Assembly (NCBI RefSeq): GCF_001618005.1 | Contig: NZ_LQXA01000015.1 | Span: 1 to 50,414 of the forward strand | Length of the DNA: 50,414 nucleotides | From: Clavibacter tessellarius | GTDB taxonomy: Bacteria; Actinomycetota; Actinomycetes; Actinomycetales; Microbacteriaceae | Reading direction: 5' to 3' | Part shown: in pieces, positions 43,814-50,414 of the stretch | How the letters are laid out: the number at the start of each line of letters is the position of its first letter | Position numbering within the stretch: the stretch's first letter is position 1 | Program-made: the position numbers and the translations under genes | The notes under the pieces: generated by a model | The model's input: the letters and a program-made list of their open reading frames with translations, nothing else | What the model was told of the DNA's origin: nothing | The model's database searches: none

Positions 43814-44279
43814 CGCAGCGGTTCGTCTGCGGGATGGCGCCGACGACCCGGCTCAGGTCCGTGAGGGCCGTGTAGCTCGCCTGCGTGGAGTCGATGACGA
43901 CCTCCACGGCGGGCGTGCGCCCGTAGGTCGTGTAGCGGATGTTCGGCGCCCTGGTGTCGTCCTCCACCCAGTCGACGTCGTCGTAGCTGATGCAGGCGTC
44001 GGTCGTGGGCCCGGGCGGCGTCACGCCGCAGCGCAGGATCACCGTGCTCTGCGGATCGCCCCACGCTCCCGTGCCCTGGGCGTCGGTCTCGCGGAGCGGA
44101 GCGGAGCCGAGCTCGGCGGGCAGGTGCACGACCACGTCGGCGCAGAGCGGATCCGCCGCGTCGGCCGCGGGCTCGAGCGAGACGGTGGGGGTGCAGCCGG
44201 CGAGGAGGACGGCGAGGCCGCACGCGGCGACGGCGGCTGCGGCGGCGCGCACGGCGCGGGCGGGGCGGCGGGGAGTCAT
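43770..44279 (-). CDS. DUF3515 family lipoprotein
   Basis: 169 residues. A strongly hydrophobic signal with lipobox LLAGC (Cys at about residue 29) precedes a small extracellular domain with DPLCADVVVHLP, RCGVTPPG and a final CVSAQDLG; the paired Cys suggest disulfides. DUF3515 has no known function but sits between ddl and thiL in many actinobacteria, which is also the case here. The start region overlaps the thiL promoter: a TAGCCT box (minus, 44292-44287) ends 7 nt before this ATG, so the mRNA is probably leaderless. The 3' end overlaps the convergent glycosyltransferase gene. Confidence 0.85.
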   Translation of the reverse strand: MTPRRPARAVRAAAAAVAACGLAVLLAGCTPTVSLEPAADAADPLCADVVVHLPAELGSAPLRETDAQGTGAWGDPQSTVILRCGVTPPGPTTDACISYDDVDWVEDDTRAPNIRYTTYGRTPAVEVVIDSTQASYTALTDLSRVVGAIPQTNRCVSAQDLGVAPPPGS

Positions 44280-44286
44280 CGGGGTC

Positions 44287-44296
44287 AGGCTACCGT
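44287..44296. promoter_or_regulatory. Overlapping divergent -10 boxes of DUF3515 and thiL
   Basis: AGGCTACCGT holds TAGCCT on the minus strand (44292-44287) and TACCGT on the plus strand (44291-44296), sharing two base pairs. Each ends 7 nt before its start codon (44279 minus, 44304 plus), so both genes would be leaderless and their polymerases could not bind at once. Confidence 0.55.
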
Positions 44297-44303
44297 GGCA
44301 CCC

Positions 44304-45386
44304 GTGACGACTCCTGAGACGCCCCGGCCCGACGACGCGACCCTGGGCAGCGCGGGGGAGCTCGCGACCCTCGCGCGGATCCTGCCCCGCCTGCCGGACG
44401 CCGACGCCGCCGACGCCGGGCCGGGTGACGACTGCGCCGTCGTGCGGGCGCCCGACGGCCGGTTCGTCATCACGACCGACATGATGGTCGAGGGGCCCGA
44501 CTTCCGCCTGGCGTGGTCGACGCCGCACGACCTCGGGATGCGCGCCGCCGCCTCCAACCTCGCCGACGTCGCCGCGATGGGCGCCCGACCGACCGCCCTC
44601 CTCGTCGCGATCGCCGCGCCCGCCGACACGCCCGTGCGGGACCTCGAGGCGCTGGCCGACGGGCTGCGCGACGGCTGCCGCGCCCAGGCGCCCGGCTGCG
44701 GCGTGGTCGGCGGCGACCTCTCCGTGTCGGACGCGCTCGTCATCACGGTCACCGCGACGGGCGACCTCGAGGGCCGCGCCCCGGTGCTGCGCTCCGGCGC
44801 GCGCCCCGGGGACGTGATCGCCGTGGCGGGCACGCTCGGCATGGCCGCCGCCGGCGTCCGGCTGCTGTTCGACCACGCGCGCCGGGCCGATGCGGGCGGC
44901 GAACCGGTCCCCGACGCTGACCTCGCGCGGGCGCTCCGGTCCGCGCATCCCGACGCGGTCGAGGCGCAGCTCTCGCCGGTCGCGCCCATCGCCGCCGGGG
45001 TGGAGGCGGCCCGCGCCGGGGCCACGGCGATGCTCGACGTCTCCGACGGGCCGCTCCTCGACCTCGCCCGGATGGCGCGCGCGAGCGGCGTGGCCATCGA
45101 CCTCGCGACCGCGGCCCTCGCCGCCGACGTCCGGCGCGTCGCGGACGCGCATCCTGCTCTCCCGTCCCTGGCCCTCGACCTCGTCCTCACGGGCGGCGAG
45201 GACCACGGACTCGCCGCCGCCTTCCCCGCGGGCGCCCCGATCCCCGGGTCGTTCCGGGTCGTCGGCGTCGTGCGGGAGGCGGGCGCCCGGGGTCCGTCGG
45301 TCACGGTCGACGGCGCTCCGTACGAGGGCCCGCGGACCCCGCGCGGCGGCTGGGACCCGTACGCCGACTGGGACGGCGCGCGCTAG
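44304..45386 (+). CDS. thiL: Thiamine-phosphate kinase
   Basis: 360 residues from the GTG at 44304. ThiL/PurM-like fold: DAGPGDDCAVVRAPDG (Mg-binding), TTDMMVEGPDFRL, AASNLADVAAMGARP, GGDLSVSDALVITVTATG and LTGGEDHGLAAAFP in order. It phosphorylates thiamine monophosphate to the active diphosphate. The start is chosen from the family N-terminus and from the -10 box 7 nt before it; the long open frame further upstream is antisense to DUF3515. Its TAG shares a CTAG with the stop of convergent rsmD. Kgd in this window uses thiamine diphosphate, a metabolic link but not a regulatory one. Confidence 0.95.
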   Translation: MTTPETPRPDDATLGSAGELATLARILPRLPDADAADAGPGDDCAVVRAPDGRFVITTDMMVEGPDFRLAWSTPHDLGMRAAASNLADVAAMGARPTALLVAIAAPADTPVRDLEALADGLRDGCRAQAPGCGVVGGDLSVSDALVITVTATGDLEGRAPVLRSGARPGDVIAVAGTLGMAAAGVRLLFDHARRADAGGEPVPDADLARALRSAHPDAVEAQLSPVAPIAAGVEAARAGATAMLDVSDGPLLDLARMARASGVAIDLATAALAADVRRVADAHPALPSLALDLVLTGGEDHGLAAAFPAGAPIPGSFRVVGVVREAGARGPSVTVDGAPYEGPRTPRGGWDPYADWDGAR

Positions 45387-45955
45387 CCCCGATCCGCCGC
45401 GGCCCACCACACGACGGTGTCGCCGTAGGCCCGGCGTCGGTCGAGCGCGATGCCGACGGGCCACGCGGGCTCCGCCGATCGGGCGCTCCGCTCCACCATG
45501 ACGACCGCGTCGTCGGCGAGCCGCGGCGCGAGGGCGGCCAGCTCCTCGGCGAGCTCCGCGTCGCCCACCTCGTACGGCGGATCCAGGAACGCGACGTCGT
45601 AGGTGCCGCGGTCGCCGAGGAGGAAGGCGTGCACGCTCTGGGCGGCGACGCGGATGGCCAGTTCGGCTCCGCGCGGCGCCGCGCCCTCGAGGATGCGCGC
45701 GTTCGACCGGCACACGGACGCGGCCGGGGTGGCGCGCTCCACCAGCACCACCTCGCGCGCCCCGCGGCTCGCGGCCTCGAGGCCGAGGGCGCCGGATCCG
45801 GCGTAGAGGTCCAGGACCCGTGCGCCGTCGAGCGCGTCGCGGGCCTCGAGACCGGAGAAGAGGGCCTCGCGCACCCGGTCGCTCGTGGGGCGCGTGCCGG
45901 TCCTCGGGACCCGGAGCACGAGGGAGCCGGCGAACCCGGCGACGATGCGGGTCAC
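45383..45955 (-). CDS. rsmD: 16S rRNA (guanine(966)-N(2))-methyltransferase RsmD
   Basis: 190 residues, Rossmann methyltransferase. TRPTSDRVREALFSGLEAR (residues 22-40) is the RsmD N-terminal signature, VLDLYAGSGALGLEAASRGA is the SAM-binding motif I and FLDPPYEVG is the catalytic motif IV (NPPY class). It methylates G966 of 16S rRNA in the small subunit. The GTG at 45955 gives the family N-terminus; the longer frame reaches back into the MoxR promoter region. Convergent with thiL with a 4-bp shared stop and no hairpin. Confidence 0.94.
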   Translation of the reverse strand: MTRIVAGFAGSLVLRVPRTGTRPTSDRVREALFSGLEARDALDGARVLDLYAGSGALGLEAASRGAREVVLVERATPAASVCRSNARILEGAAPRGAELAIRVAAQSVHAFLLGDRGTYDVAFLDPPYEVGDAELAEELAALAPRLADDAVVMVERSARSAEPAWPVGIALDRRRAYGDTVVWWAAADRG

Positions 45956-46081
45956 GACGTGCGTCCGGCGGGACGCGGAGCGGCAGGGATCGGGGCGGGG
46001 TCCACGGGCGTCCACGCTACCCGTCCGCGGCCGCGTCCAGCCGCTCACGGCCGCTCCCCGGACGCGCGGGGGGAGCTGACG

Positions 46082-46087
46082 TATGCT
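46082..46087 (+). promoter_or_regulatory. Candidate -10 (TATGCT) of the MoxR operon
   Basis: TATGCT 31 bp before the GTG at 46119; start near 46094, leader about 25 nt with a GGAGGA ribosome binding site at 46108-46113. Confidence 0.45.
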
Positions 46088-46118
46088 CGCAAGACGCCCA
46101 CGACGCTGGAGGATCCGC

Positions 46119-47213
46119 GTGACGAGCCCCGAGTCCGAGTCCGTTCCCCTGCACGGCGATCCGGGCGTCGCGCCCGCGCGCATCCACCCCGCCCCGCGGA
46201 CGGGGGCCCACGCCCCCGCCTCACGCGGGTCCCGGGCCATGCCGCTGACGGAGGTGCGCCGGCTCGCCGACCTCATCCTCGGCAACGTCGACGCCGTCAT
46301 GTCCGGCAAGCAGGACGCCACCCGCATGGCCCTCACCGTGTTCCTCTCCGGCGGCCACCTCCTCATCGAGGACGTGCCGGGGGTCGGGAAGACCATGCTC
46401 GCCAAGGCGCTGGCGCGGAGCGTCGACTGCACCGTCAACCGGATCCAGTTCACGCCCGACCTGCTCCCCTCGGACGTCACGGGCGTCTCCGTGTACAGCC
46501 AGGCCGACCACCGCTTCGAGTTCCAGCCGGGCGCCGTGTTCGCGAACATCGTCATCGGCGACGAGATCAACCGCGCGAGTCCCAAGACGCAGTCCGCGCT
46601 CCTCGAGTGCATGGAGGAGGGGCAGGTCACGGTCGACGGCGTCACGCACGGGCTCCAGCAGCCGTTCACGGTCGTCGCCACGCAGAACCCGGTCGAGATG
46701 GAGGGCACGTACGCGCTCCCCGAGGCGCAGCGCGACCGCTTCATGGCCCGGATCTCGATGGGCTACCCCGACGCCGACGCCGAGCTGGCGATGCTCCGCG
46801 ACCGCGACACGGTGAGCCCGCTCGACGAGCTGCGGCCCGTGGTCGACGCCGACGAGCTCGACGCGATGATGCACGCGGCCCGCGGGGTCTACGTGTCCGA
46901 TCCCGTCTCGCGCTACGCGGTGGCGATCGTGCAGGCCACCCGCGGTCACGAGGACATCCGCCTGGGCGCGAGCCCCCGCGCCACCCTGCAGCTCATCCGC
47001 GCCGCGAAGACCCGCGCCGCGCTCGACGGCCGCGACTTCGTGCTGCCCGACGACATCGACGCGCTGGCCGCGCCGGTGCTCGGGCACCGGCTCGTCGCCA
47101 CGGGCCGGGCGCTCGGCCGGCGCGGCAGCGGGCAGGCGGCCGTGGTCGAGATCCTCGAGCGGATCGTCGCCACCACGTCCGTGCCGCTGAGCGCCGCGGG
47201 CCGGGCGCGCTGA
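46119..47213 (+). CDS. MoxR family AAA+ ATPase
   Basis: 364 residues from the GTG at 46119, 5 nt after GGAGGA. The AAA_3 core has Walker A EDVPGVGKTM, NRIQFTPDLLPSDVTG, Walker B VIGDEINRASPKTQSALLE and sensor-like VATQNPVEMEGTYALPEAQ, followed by the lid DRFMARISMGYP. The first 45 residues are a low-complexity extension. MoxR ATPases act as chaperones for metal insertion or complex assembly and in this genomic setting work with the DUF58 and transglutaminase proteins encoded next. Operon MoxR-DUF58-TgpA. Confidence 0.93.
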   Translation: MTSPESESVPLHGDPGVAPARIHPAPRTGAHAPASRGSRAMPLTEVRRLADLILGNVDAVMSGKQDATRMALTVFLSGGHLLIEDVPGVGKTMLAKALARSVDCTVNRIQFTPDLLPSDVTGVSVYSQADHRFEFQPGAVFANIVIGDEINRASPKTQSALLECMEEGQVTVDGVTHGLQQPFTVVATQNPVEMEGTYALPEAQRDRFMARISMGYPDADAELAMLRDRDTVSPLDELRPVVDADELDAMMHAARGVYVSDPVSRYAVAIVQATRGHEDIRLGASPRATLQLIRAAKTRAALDGRDFVLPDDIDALAAPVLGHRLVATGRALGRRGSGQAAVVEILERIVATTSVPLSAAGRAR

Positions 47214-47217
47214 CGTC

Positions 47218-48540
47218 GTGCGGCCCCTCGCGCGCCTGATGCGGAGGGTCGGCATCGAGGCCGTCCCGCATCCGACCCTCCGGGGCATCGCCCTGCTCGC
47301 CGCGGGCGTCGCGGCGTTCGCGGGCGCGTTCCTCGCGGGGCGGCGCGAGTTCGTCTTCATCGGCGCCGCGGTGCTCGCGCTGCCGCTGCTCGCGGCCGCC
47401 TGGCTCGTGGTCGCGCGCATCCGGCTGCACGTCGAGCGCTCCTTCTCCTCGGACGTCGTCGAGTCCGGCACCGCGACGACCGTCACCGTGTCCGTGTCGA
47501 GCACGGGCCCCTTCGCGACGCCGCCGGCGCAGGTGCTGGACGTCGTGCCCGGCGTGGAGGGAGCGACCCCGCCCGCGGCGCTGCCGTCCCTTCGGGGGCT
47601 CGCCCGCGGATCACGGCGCGCCGCCGTCCGGCCGGTCCTCCGCTACGACCTGACGCCCGAGCGCCGCGGCGTGCACGAGGTGGGGCCGCTCGCGGTCGAG
47701 GAGAACGACCCGTTCCGCCTCATGCTGCTGCGCCACGTCGCCGGCGGCACCTCGCGGCTCGTCGTGACGCCGCGCATCGCCGACCTCGAGGCGGAGCCCT
47801 CCGGCCAGGTGTCGTCGGAGGGCGAGTCCGAGCGCGTCCAGCGCCGGGCGGACGGCGGCGAGGACGACCTCGGCACGCGCGAGTACCGGGCGGGGGATCC
47901 GCTCCGCCGCGTGCACTGGCGCGCCACCGCCCGCCACGGCGAGCTCATGGTGCGACAGGAGGAGCAGCGGTCGAGCCCGCGCTCGCTCGTGCTCCTCGAC
48001 ACCCGCGCGTCCGCCTTCCCCCGGTACGCGGACGACGACGACGAGGGCGACCGCGCGTTCGAGCGCGCGGTGTCCTTCGCCGCGAGCGTCGCCGTGCACC
48101 TCCAGCGCGGCGGATACGCGGTGCAGCTCCTCGAGACCGCGGGCGCCTCCGACGCCCCCGCCCCGGGCCGCGGCGCCGAGCCCGCGAGCGAGGCCGACCT
48201 GCTGCTCCGCCTCGCCGAGGTGCGCCCGACCGATCCCGACCCCGACCGCGACGCCGTGCAGGAGCTGCTGTCCGACCTCCGCCGCAGCCGCCGGGCCGTC
48301 CCCCTGCACGCGGTGCTCGGCCACCTCGACGAGGCCGAGGCCCGGCGCCTCGCCGGGCTCGGATCCACCTGCCGTCCCGCCGTCGCGTTCCTCGCGCACC
48401 CCGGCCGCGTCGACGGACGCGACGACCGGGAGGCCCTCCGCATCCTCCGCGAGTCCGGCTGGACCACCGTGGTCCTCGGCGAGGGCATCCGACCCGCAGA
48501 CGCGTGGCACGCCGCGCGCTCCGAGGAGATGGCCCGGTGA
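47218..48540 (+). CDS. DUF58 domain-containing membrane protein
   Basis: 440 residues. Two N-terminal membrane segments (about 24-42 and 47-66) precede a beta-rich region with DLTPERRGVHEVGPLAVEEN and the DUF58 core REYRAGDPLRRVHWRATARH, near-identical to the family signature. The C-terminal part resembles a von Willebrand A-type fold (SLVLLDTRASAF). The protein is the usual partner of MoxR ATPases and probably presents a complex at the membrane. The GTG start is 4 bp after the MoxR stop; the TGA overlaps the next gene in a GTGA. Confidence 0.9.
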   Translation: MRPLARLMRRVGIEAVPHPTLRGIALLAAGVAAFAGAFLAGRREFVFIGAAVLALPLLAAAWLVVARIRLHVERSFSSDVVESGTATTVTVSVSSTGPFATPPAQVLDVVPGVEGATPPAALPSLRGLARGSRRAAVRPVLRYDLTPERRGVHEVGPLAVEENDPFRLMLLRHVAGGTSRLVVTPRIADLEAEPSGQVSSEGESERVQRRADGGEDDLGTREYRAGDPLRRVHWRATARHGELMVRQEEQRSSPRSLVLLDTRASAFPRYADDDDEGDRAFERAVSFAASVAVHLQRGGYAVQLLETAGASDAPAPGRGAEPASEADLLLRLAEVRPTDPDPDRDAVQELLSDLRRSRRAVPLHAVLGHLDEAEARRLAGLGSTCRPAVAFLAHPGRVDGRDDREALRILRESGWTTVVLGEGIRPADAWHAARSEEMAR

Positions 48541-50414
48541 CCGACCTCGGCTCCGTCGGACTCGGCGGCCGCGAGCGCTGGACCGTCGAGCCGCGGCCCC
48601 TGCCGGGCGAACGGCGCGGGGGACGCGGCGCGGGCGCATCCGGCATGCCCGGGCGCGACGGCCGTCCGCCCCGTCCCCGCGGCCGCGCCGCCGCCCGCTG
48701 GCCGCTCACGGCCGCCCTCGCGGTGGCTCTCCTGGCCGCCGCCGCGAGCCTCCACCTGCTCATCGAGACCGGTCCCTGGTTCCTGCTCTGCGCGGTCGTC
48801 GTGGCGGCGGTCCTCGGATCCGCCGCGCTGCTCCGCGCCGCGGGCGCGCCGCGGATCCTCGCCTCGGGCGGCGCGCTCGTCGTGCTCGTGCTCCTCGTCA
48901 CGCTCGTGTTCGCGGGACGCACGGCGATCCTCGGCGTGCTGCCGACCCCGGAGACCGTGCGGACGCTCGTGGCCGTGGGGGAGCAGGCGGGGGAGGAGAT
49001 CTACCGCCGCTCCGCGCCCGTGCCGCCGCTCGCGTCCATCGTCTTCGTGGCCGTCGCGTCGATCGGGGCTCTCGCCGTCCTGCTCGACGTGCTCGCGTCG
49101 GTGCTCCGCATGCCCGCCGTCACGGGCCTGCCGCTGCTCGTGCTCGTGTCCGTGCCGGGCGCGATCCTCGTCGGCGAGTTCTCGGTCGCGTCCTTCGCCG
49201 TCACGGCGCTGGCGTGGTTCGCGGTGCTCGCGGCCGATGCGCGCGACCGCGGGAGCGACCTGCCGGGCGGGCGGGCGTCGTCGGGCGACCGCGGATCCGG
49301 CCGCGGGAGCCCGGGCGCCGCGCGCGCGACCCTCGTCTCCGCGGGCGCGCTCGCGGCCGGCGCCGTCGTCGTCGCGTTGGTCGCCCCCGCGATCGTCCCC
49401 GGGCTCACGAGCGCCACGTTCCCCACCGCCTCCGGAGCGGGAGCCAGCGGCTCCCGCGTCGTCAACCCGATCCTCGACCTCGGCGACGACCTCCGCCGCC
49501 CGGTCGACGTCGACGCGCTCCGCTACTCGACCGGGTCGTCGACGCCCCTCTACTTCAAGGTCACCACGCTGTCCCGCTTCGAGGGCGAGGAATGGGCGCC
49601 GTCGCCGCTCCGGCCGCCCGAGGAGAACACGGTCGACGCGATCGGGCCCGACCTGGGCGCCGGCCGCGACGTGCCCGTCGAGGACGTCGAGGCGCGCGTG
49701 CAGGTCGAGGGCTCCTCGAGCGCCTGGCTGCCCGCGCCGTACGCCCCGCGCAGCGTCGCCGGTCTCGAGGGCACGTGGCGGTGGTCGGAGCAGGGCCTCG
49801 CGATCCGCTCGTCCGACTCCGATAGCCGCGACCAGAGCTACACCGTGCGCTCCGAGCTCCCCCGTCCGTCCGCCGAGCAGCTGAGGGCCGCACCGCCGGC
49901 GACCGCGGGCGATCTGTCGCCGTTCCTGCAGATCCCGGACGGGACGCCGGCCGTGGTGGGCACCACGACGGCCGACGTGCTCGCCGGGATCGACGACCCC
50001 TACGACAAGGCCCTCGCGCTCCAGCGGTTCTTCACGGACGGCCGGTTCCGCTACTCCGAGGAGGCGCCCGTCCAGCAGGGCTACGACGGCAGCGGCGTCG
50101 ACGTCGTCGGCGAGTTCCTGCGGGTGCGCGCGGGGTACTGCGTGCACTTCGCGTCGGCCATGGCGATCATGGCGCGCGAGGCCGGCATCCCGTCGCGCGT
50201 GGCCGTGGGCTACCTCCCGGGCTCGCAGGTCGGCCGCGACGGCGACCTCATCACCTACCGCGTCGGCTCGCACGACCTGCACTCGTGGCCGGAGCTGTAC
50301 TTCGCGGGCATCGGCTGGATCCCCTTCGAGCCGACCCCCGGCCGCGGGCAGGCCGCGCCGTACGCGCAGCCCTCCGCCGCCCCGACCGCCGCGCCGACCC
50401 CCTCCGCCGCGCCG
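48537..50414 (+). CDS. TgpA/transglutaminase-like membrane protein (3' end outside window)
   Basis: Open from the GTG at 48537 to the window end: 626 codons without a stop. A 55-residue Arg/Gly/Pro-rich cytoplasmic start is followed by about six membrane segments (59-260), an extracytoplasmic domain, and a transglutaminase core with Cys535 in RAGYCVHFASAMAIMARE and His582 in DLHSWPELYF, then GWIPFEPTPG, where the third catalytic residue would be Asp/Glu. The sequence ends in an Ala/Pro/Thr-rich linker that precedes the usual last membrane segment and C-terminal domain, here missing. The family links to MoxR and DUF58 proteins in envelope peptide crosslinking or protease-like roles; substrates are unknown. 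Confidence 0.92.
   Translation, partial: MTDLGSVGLGGRERWTVEPRPLPGERRGGRGAGASGMPGRDGRPPRPRGRAAARWPLTAALAVALLAAAASLHLLIETGPWFLLCAVVVAAVLGSAALLRAAGAPRILASGGALVVLVLLVTLVFAGRTAILGVLPTPETVRTLVAVGEQAGEEIYRRSAPVPPLASIVFVAVASIGALAVLLDVLASVLRMPAVTGLPLLVLVSVPGAILVGEFSVASFAVTALAWFAVLAADARDRGSDLPGGRASSGDRGSGRGSPGAARATLVSAGALAAGAVVVALVAPAIVPGLTSATFPTASGAGASGSRVVNPILDLGDDLRRPVDVDALRYSTGSSTPLYFKVTTLSRFEGEEWAPSPLRPPEENTVDAIGPDLGAGRDVPVEDVEARVQVEGSSSAWLPAPYAPRSVAGLEGTWRWSEQGLAIRSSDSDSRDQSYTVRSELPRPSAEQLRAAPPATAGDLSPFLQIPDGTPAVVGTTTADVLAGIDDPYDKALALQRFFTDGRFRYSEEAPVQQGYDGSGVDVVGEFLRVRAGYCVHFASAMAIMAREAGIPSRVAVGYLPGSQVGRDGDLITYRVGSHDLHSWPELYFAGIGWIPFEPTPGRGQAAPYAQPSAAPTAAPTPSAAP

Noticed and set aside
46017-46211. 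Small minus-strand frames in the rsmD-MoxR gap
   Set aside because: No ribosome binding site, no homology, overlap the MoxR start region.
1-50414. CRISPR arrays, insertion sequences, tRNA or rRNA genes
   Set aside because: No regularly spaced repeats, transposase motifs or cloverleaf sequences were seen, apart from the tRNA-like part of ssrA.

Overview
The window is one end-to-end stretch of high-GC actinobacterial chromosome. Codon third positions are nearly all G or C, the tmRNA tag ends in SSFALAA, and the gene order matches other actinobacteria (ftsEX-smpB-ssrA; aroA-rsgA beside a SigH/RsrA pair; leuCD-gpsA-ddl-DUF3515-thiL-rsmD). A Microbacteriaceae genome, most likely Clavibacter or a close relative, is the best fit. 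That assignment is inference from recalled family features, not from a search. I see no integrase, transposase, CRISPR array, rRNA or tRNA; this looks like core chromosome.

Layout. 1-2203: end of ftsE, ftsX, smpB and the tmRNA gene, closed by a strong hairpin. 2298-6219 (minus): a lipoprotein-ATPase-fused permease ABC importer of the ferric/polyamine/phosphonate type. 6457-7956: a 14-TM MFS exporter. 7997-11361 (minus): aroA, rsgA, hisN. 11492-12965: SigH-type sigma factor, its zinc anti-sigma factor and a GNAT acetyltransferase. 13069-16887 (minus): the large 2-oxoglutarate decarboxylase/dehydrogenase Kgd. 17083-21102: GuaB1 and two DUF21/CBS (HlyC/CorC) membrane proteins. 21169-25802: old-yellow-enzyme, NAD(P)HX dehydratase, YceI, thiamine-binding protein, MFS. 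25830-29743 (minus): an unusual four-gene two-component locus (regulator, kinase, kinase-like membrane protein without a phospho-His, second regulator). 29867-32490 (minus): metY-metX. 32628-36159: SDR, TetR, TerC, PP2C phosphatase. 36196-42763: leader ORF, leuC, leuD, murA, plsC, gpsA, ddl. 42869-45955: glycosyltransferase, DUF3515 lipoprotein, thiL, rsmD. 46119-50414: MoxR-DUF58-transglutaminase operon, the last gene cut by the window end.

How the genes work together. Several operons mix housekeeping pathways: leucine isomerase with peptidoglycan (murA, ddl) and phospholipid (plsC, gpsA) enzymes; EPSP synthase with a ribosome assembly GTPase; oxidative stress control (SigH/RsrA); methionine synthesis by direct sulfhydrylation (MetX/MetY).

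The most notable signals are at sequence level. (1) GGATCC is strongly over-represented in all three reading frames, like an iterated palindrome. (2) Many genes start 6-7 nt after a TAnnnT box (consensus near TAnGCT), implying leaderless mRNAs; in the 24-bp gap between DUF3515 and thiL two such boxes overlap head to head. (3) leuC is preceded by a 10-codon leader ORF containing a perfect 9-bp inverted repeat. (4) U-less GC hairpins mark convergent gene ends, while the convergent pairs lacking a hairpin have overlapping 3' ends. (5) The four-gene two-component locus may be an undescribed signalling arrangement.
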